A program made the translations under genes and the position numbers. From Gnetum montanum (Eukaryota; Streptophyta; Gnetopsida; Gnetales; Gnetaceae): a stretch of DNA of 64,000 bases. The notes under the pieces were generated by a model. The model searched no databases. It saw only the letters and a list, made by a program, of their open reading frames with translations, and was not told the DNA's origin. The DNA lies in assembly GCA_015680685.1 (NCBI GenBank), contig MNCI01023354.1:112446-176445 (forward strand), in the 5' to 3' direction. This document shows positions 60,570 through 64,000 of this stretch, one piece after another (within the stretch, counting starts at the first letter, position 1; each line of letters begins with the position of its first letter).

Positions 60570-61300
60570 CCCCCTTGTAGTTATCCACATGAATCATAAG
60601 AATATCAACAAGATATGACAATCCACTAATGTTGATCATAATGTCCTCCACTTGTTCCAAGGAAACTATGATGGACTAGTCCACAAGCTCTCACCTGATG
60701 TTGCATTTTTTAAGTGGTAGTAAGTTCCAAACCTTGTATATTTCTTGAGAAATCAAGTACATCCTAGATCCTAAATCAACTTAAGCCTTGCATGGTGCAT
60801 TCCCTACAATCTACAAATAAATTAGGGAACTTCTAGGATTAGTTATTTTCTTGGGAAGGTTACTAGTCTTTATCCAATATGTTATGATATAGGTTAGCAT
60901 GATTGTTTATACATTTTTCCTTTGGTTTAATGGTAACTCTCATGAGATACACGAGGTGGTTTGTATGAAATCCATACTCTTAGATCCTTATGTAGGTTTA
61001 GGTATACTAGTAGGATGGAAGAAAGGATATTTCCGAGACTTATGCTTGGAATTACTTGAACTATTGTCATAGCATAAGAATTTGCAAGGTTTAGTTATTT
61101 AATTTAATACATATGATTAATTCCTTAATGCTGTTTAAAGGCATTTCAATAAATTAGCTCTAATATTCTTCAATAAATTAGAGGATTACGTTGCTATGAT
61201 TACTATTATTGTTGTTATCGGTTTCCTACATAAGTAAATGTAGTCCACTTGCTCAGATATTTTGTTAAATTTTTGTATCCTTTATTCTACTATTGTTGGA
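60570..61300 (-). pseudogene. Element H, gag-protease fragment of the Athila-like family
   Basis: Minus-strand scrap aligning with D from about 49190 to 49900. Blocks include GATAATGTCCTCCAC-like (here CATAATGTCCTCCACTTG at about 60638), AAGTTCCAAACCTTGTATAT near 60722, GCCTTGCATGG near 60784 and GAAGGTTACTAG near 60854. No LTR or other ends were found. It shows the family is also present outside the gene pair. Confidence 0.65.
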
Positions 61301-62000
61301 GCTTAGTCATAGGTTTACTTTATATTTTATGATTAAATGTTGAAATTCAATTACCCCAAGAAGTTTTTCTTTTGTCAATTATCATGCCTTTACGAGTATT
61401 TGCCTATGCATATTTCTTTCTGTATGCACATTTATGTTTTATTATGCACATCTAGTCATGTGTCTTTTTATGTTATTACTAGTTTATTATGCACATATGC
61501 TTATATAATACTTTGTTCATGGAGTAATTTTGGACCCTAATCCTACCGAGACCATATCCTTATTACCTTTTGTAATTAAACTAGAATTTAAAGTTTATTT
61601 TTAATTATAATTTATTAATGAAATACTTTAAGATGACATCCTACCTAAAATCTAACCTTACCGATGCATTCGAGATGTTTGAAAACATAGATTTAGATCC
61701 TTGGTTCACTAGCATCAAAGTTATAGTTCTCAAGATATCACATTTTCTAGTTTGCTAAAATACCATAAAAGTTTCGACGTTTGAAGTAGGCGACTATGAT
61801 AAGTGAAGCCTAGATAAGATTTCAGCATAAGATTTGGTAGAGCACTTGATAAGGATCCTATAGGTTTAGACAAAATTTGATTTAGAGTCTCAGTATGCAT
61901 GTTATGAGTGCTAGAGTATGAAGATATTTAGGGAGGAGAAAAATTATAAAAGAACTTATGAAAATTATTTACATTTAAAATAAAAATCAGATTTAAAGTC
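61301..62000. other. Intergenic DNA
   Basis: AT-rich. Short repeats of TATGCACAT-type words at 61400-61500. No gene seen; the open frame at 61337-61540 is low-complexity and unlikely to be real. Confidence 0.35.
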
Positions 62001-62866
62001 AAGTGCCTAAAAAGAAAAGCACACCTTGCGTTTTCTCCCATTGCCTCACTTGTCGCTTGTTTTCTACTACAGGATTCCACATCAACTATTGTTTTCCAAA
62101 ATCATGCCTCATCCTGTTTTCCAAAAAGAAATTTTTTGTTCTTCCTTCTTCATTTTGAAGCCAATTGCAACCTAGTTTCTTTCATGTTTCCCCATATAAA
62201 TAGGCAATGGCCCTAGATGCATCTCATCGTACTTTGAAGAAGGGTTCTGGGTACGACAGGCTAAGCAAGGAAAAAACCAATTGAGAGCATTAGGCAAAAA
62301 ATGAAGACATAAGAAAGTTGTGGAAGCCTTGGCAACACAAGGAAGTTTATTTTATTTCCTTTTCACATGGTTATCCCATATTGCTATGGATTCCCTATCT
62401 CTCCTGTCTACTTCTTGGTCTTCTATTATTCTTCTACAATTTTAATTAACATGTTGAGATGCTGCCAAATTTTTTAATTTTGGGCTTTTTTGAAATGAAT
62501 AATATTTTTATCCTATTCATACCATTTCCTTGTTGGAGTTAAGTAGTGGCTAGTCCAAATTGAGAGCATTAGGCAAAAAAGGAAGACATAAGAAAGTTGT
62601 GGAAGCCTTGGCAACACAAGGAAGTTTATTTTATTTCCTTTTCACATGGTTATCCCATATTGCTATGGATTCCCTATCTCTCCTCTCTACTTCTTGGTCT
62701 TCTATTATTCTTCTACAATTTTAATTAACATGTCGAGATGCTGCCAAATTTTGTAATTTTGGGCTTTTTTGAAATGAATAATATTTTTATCCTATTCATA
62801 CCATTTCCTTGTTGGAGTTAAGTAGTGGCTAGTCCAAATTCTATTTCTGGGTTTCTACCATTACAT
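62001..62866 (+). mobile_element. Possible LTR of a Ty1/copia-type element containing a tandem duplication
   Basis: A promoter box CCCATATAAATAGGC lies at about 62191. Downstream DNA ends CTACCATTACA and is followed by TTGTATCAGAAGTTA, close to the initiator-Met tRNA primer site TTGGTATCAGAGC typical of plant Ty1/copia. TGTTGGAG, a common copia LTR start, occurs at 62531 and 62810. The left boundary is not clear and no gag-pol follows, so this may be a remnant. Confidence 0.35.
62281..62838 (+). repeat. 279-bp tandem duplication, nearly identical copies
   Basis: Copy 1 is 62281-62559, copy 2 is 62560-62838. Both start TTGAGAGCATTAGGCAAAAA and end GTGGCTAGTCCAAA. Only a few bases differ, so the duplication is far younger than the retroelements between the TBL genes. 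Confidence 0.95.
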
Positions 62867-62876
62867 TGTATCAGAA

Positions 62877-63040
62877 GTTAAAGGGTCAACCATTACATAA
62901 GTTGAAGGGTTGATCGTTACAAAAGTTGAAGGGTCAACCATTACATAAGTTGAAGGGTTGATCGTTACAAAAGTTGAAGGGTCAACCATTACAGAAGTTG
63001 AAGGGTCAATCATTATAGAAGTTGAAGCGTCGGCCGTTTT
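62877..63040 (+). repeat. 24-bp minisatellite
   Basis: Six full units of 24 bases from 62877 to 63020 plus a partial one. Two unit types alternate at first: GTTGAAGGGTCAACCATTAC with four more bases, and GTTGAAGGGTTGATCGTTAC with four more, making a 48-base higher-order period. Confidence 0.95.
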
Positions 63041-64000
63041 GGTTATGGATGGCTTCTTGATGCATATTTATGTAATGTTCTGAAACACTCTTGTAACTGT
63101 AATCTACAAAATATATAATGAAACTCTAGTGTGACTGTGAATTAGTGATGACCTTGTTGAACCACGAAAATTCTATGTGTTCTATGTGTGCTTGTTTTTC
63201 CCATTGTTGTTTTTTTTCACTTGATTCATTTCCTAACATTTTTTTCTTTTTGTGAGTTTTGAAAATTGTGAAAATTATGCCCAACTTGTCCTTAGATTTT
63301 TTATAAATATTTGAGATATGCTCATGACATAAACATAGTTTTGCAAGAATTTTGTGAACTTTGAGCATTTTATGGATTTTTGGCCTTTTTGGATACCTAT
63401 TGAACTTTTGGAATAAAATAATAATAATTGTGTGACCAATTTTGCTCAATTGGTAGTGGAAGCCATGAATCTTTTAGATGCCCCCATCTACATGTAGTAG
63501 TGGAGTGTTTTCTACTAGGACCCACCCCACAAGAATAAAGGTTGTTGGATGGATTACCCACCCTAGATTTTGATTCAAAAGTTCATGTGAGGCTATGGAT
63601 TTAGGTGAGACCATGGCACTAAGCAATTGAGTCTAGTATTGTGTGATGAGGCATAATCAAGACCTATCCTTCTAATGATATGTGTGCCTTGATTATTGAA
63701 GATGTTAGTAGTCAAGCTATTATCAAGACCTAAGCATGAGTGACATTTTTTGGGGTCATGAGGCTAATCCAATGATAAGAGTAAGGTTATTCCAAGTTGT
63801 TATTTTCTTAGGATATTTGAATTTTATTTGGATTTAAGAAAAATTTGTAACATTTTTGGATCTTGTAACATTTTTGAATATTTTATTAGAAACATTTACC
63901 GAGCCCATATCCTGAGACTTTTGGCCCATAACCTTTATGCTCCATGAAGAAGAAAATAAAATAACCTTTCTTATTTGAGAACTTTTGACTCCTGCATTTC
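63041..64000. other. Intergenic DNA to the end of the window
   Basis: No gene or named element recognised. GCTCAATTGGTAGTGG at about 63444 looks like a tRNA A box, but no matching B box was found. The open frame 63126-63449 on the minus strand is Lys-rich and AT-driven and is not a credible gene. Confidence 0.35.

Noticed and set aside
63126-63449. 107-codon open frame on the minus strand
   Set aside because: Lys-rich composition driven by AT-rich DNA, no family resemblance and no splice context.

Overview
The window is nuclear DNA from a land plant with a large, repeat-rich, AT-rich genome. The evidence is spliced plant-type genes, tens of kilobases of nested and old LTR retrotransposons, and strong loss of CpG in favour of TG/CA. 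A gymnosperm is a reasonable guess, but nothing seen here proves it.

Layout. Two TRICHOME BIREFRINGENCE-LIKE (TBL, plant cell-wall polysaccharide O-acetyltransferase family) genes face each other tail to tail. Gene 1 is on the + strand (1895-5650, five exons, 367 aa). Gene 2 is on the - strand (54872-56914, five exons, 377 aa). Both are open through every exon, share the same intron positions and phases, and have exons 3 and 4 of identical length (191 and 159 nt), so they are paralogs. About 49 kb separates them, and nearly all of it (6615-53466) is decayed Ty3/gypsy retrotransposons of one superfamily.

The retrotransposons are Athila-like. The reasons are LTR ends TGATGA...TCATCA, a tRNA-Asp-type primer binding site decayed mainly by transitions, a reverse transcriptase box FMDD, a gag-pol order PR-RT-RNaseH-INT, and an extra ORF in the env position. 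I name the pieces A to H. A (+, 13590-23728) sits inside B (-, 8587-13589 plus 23729-25090). C (+, 25091-36675) has no target-site duplication and has B on its left but a different element, G (-, 36676-39581), on its right. D (-, 39951-52919) is structurally complete, with two 849-bp LTRs and a perfect CCATT duplication, and it lies inside an older LTR, E (39609-39950 plus 52925-53466). F (-, 6615-8586) is a 3' LTR with part of an interior. H (60570-61300) is a gag-protease scrap beyond gene 2. All the retroelement coding regions carry many stops and frameshifts.

The remaining sequence (1-1894, 5751-6614, 53467-54871, 57137-64000) holds regulatory or intergenic DNA, tRNA-like (SINE-like) pieces, a 279-bp tandem duplication, and a 24-bp minisatellite next to a possible Ty1/copia-type primer site. 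The most unusual items are the env-position ORF, a hairpin-forming repeat between pol and that ORF present in 1, 2 or 3 copies by element, the LTR promoter-proximal repeat arrays, and the recombinant element C. No CRISPR array, rRNA gene or intact tRNA gene was recognised.
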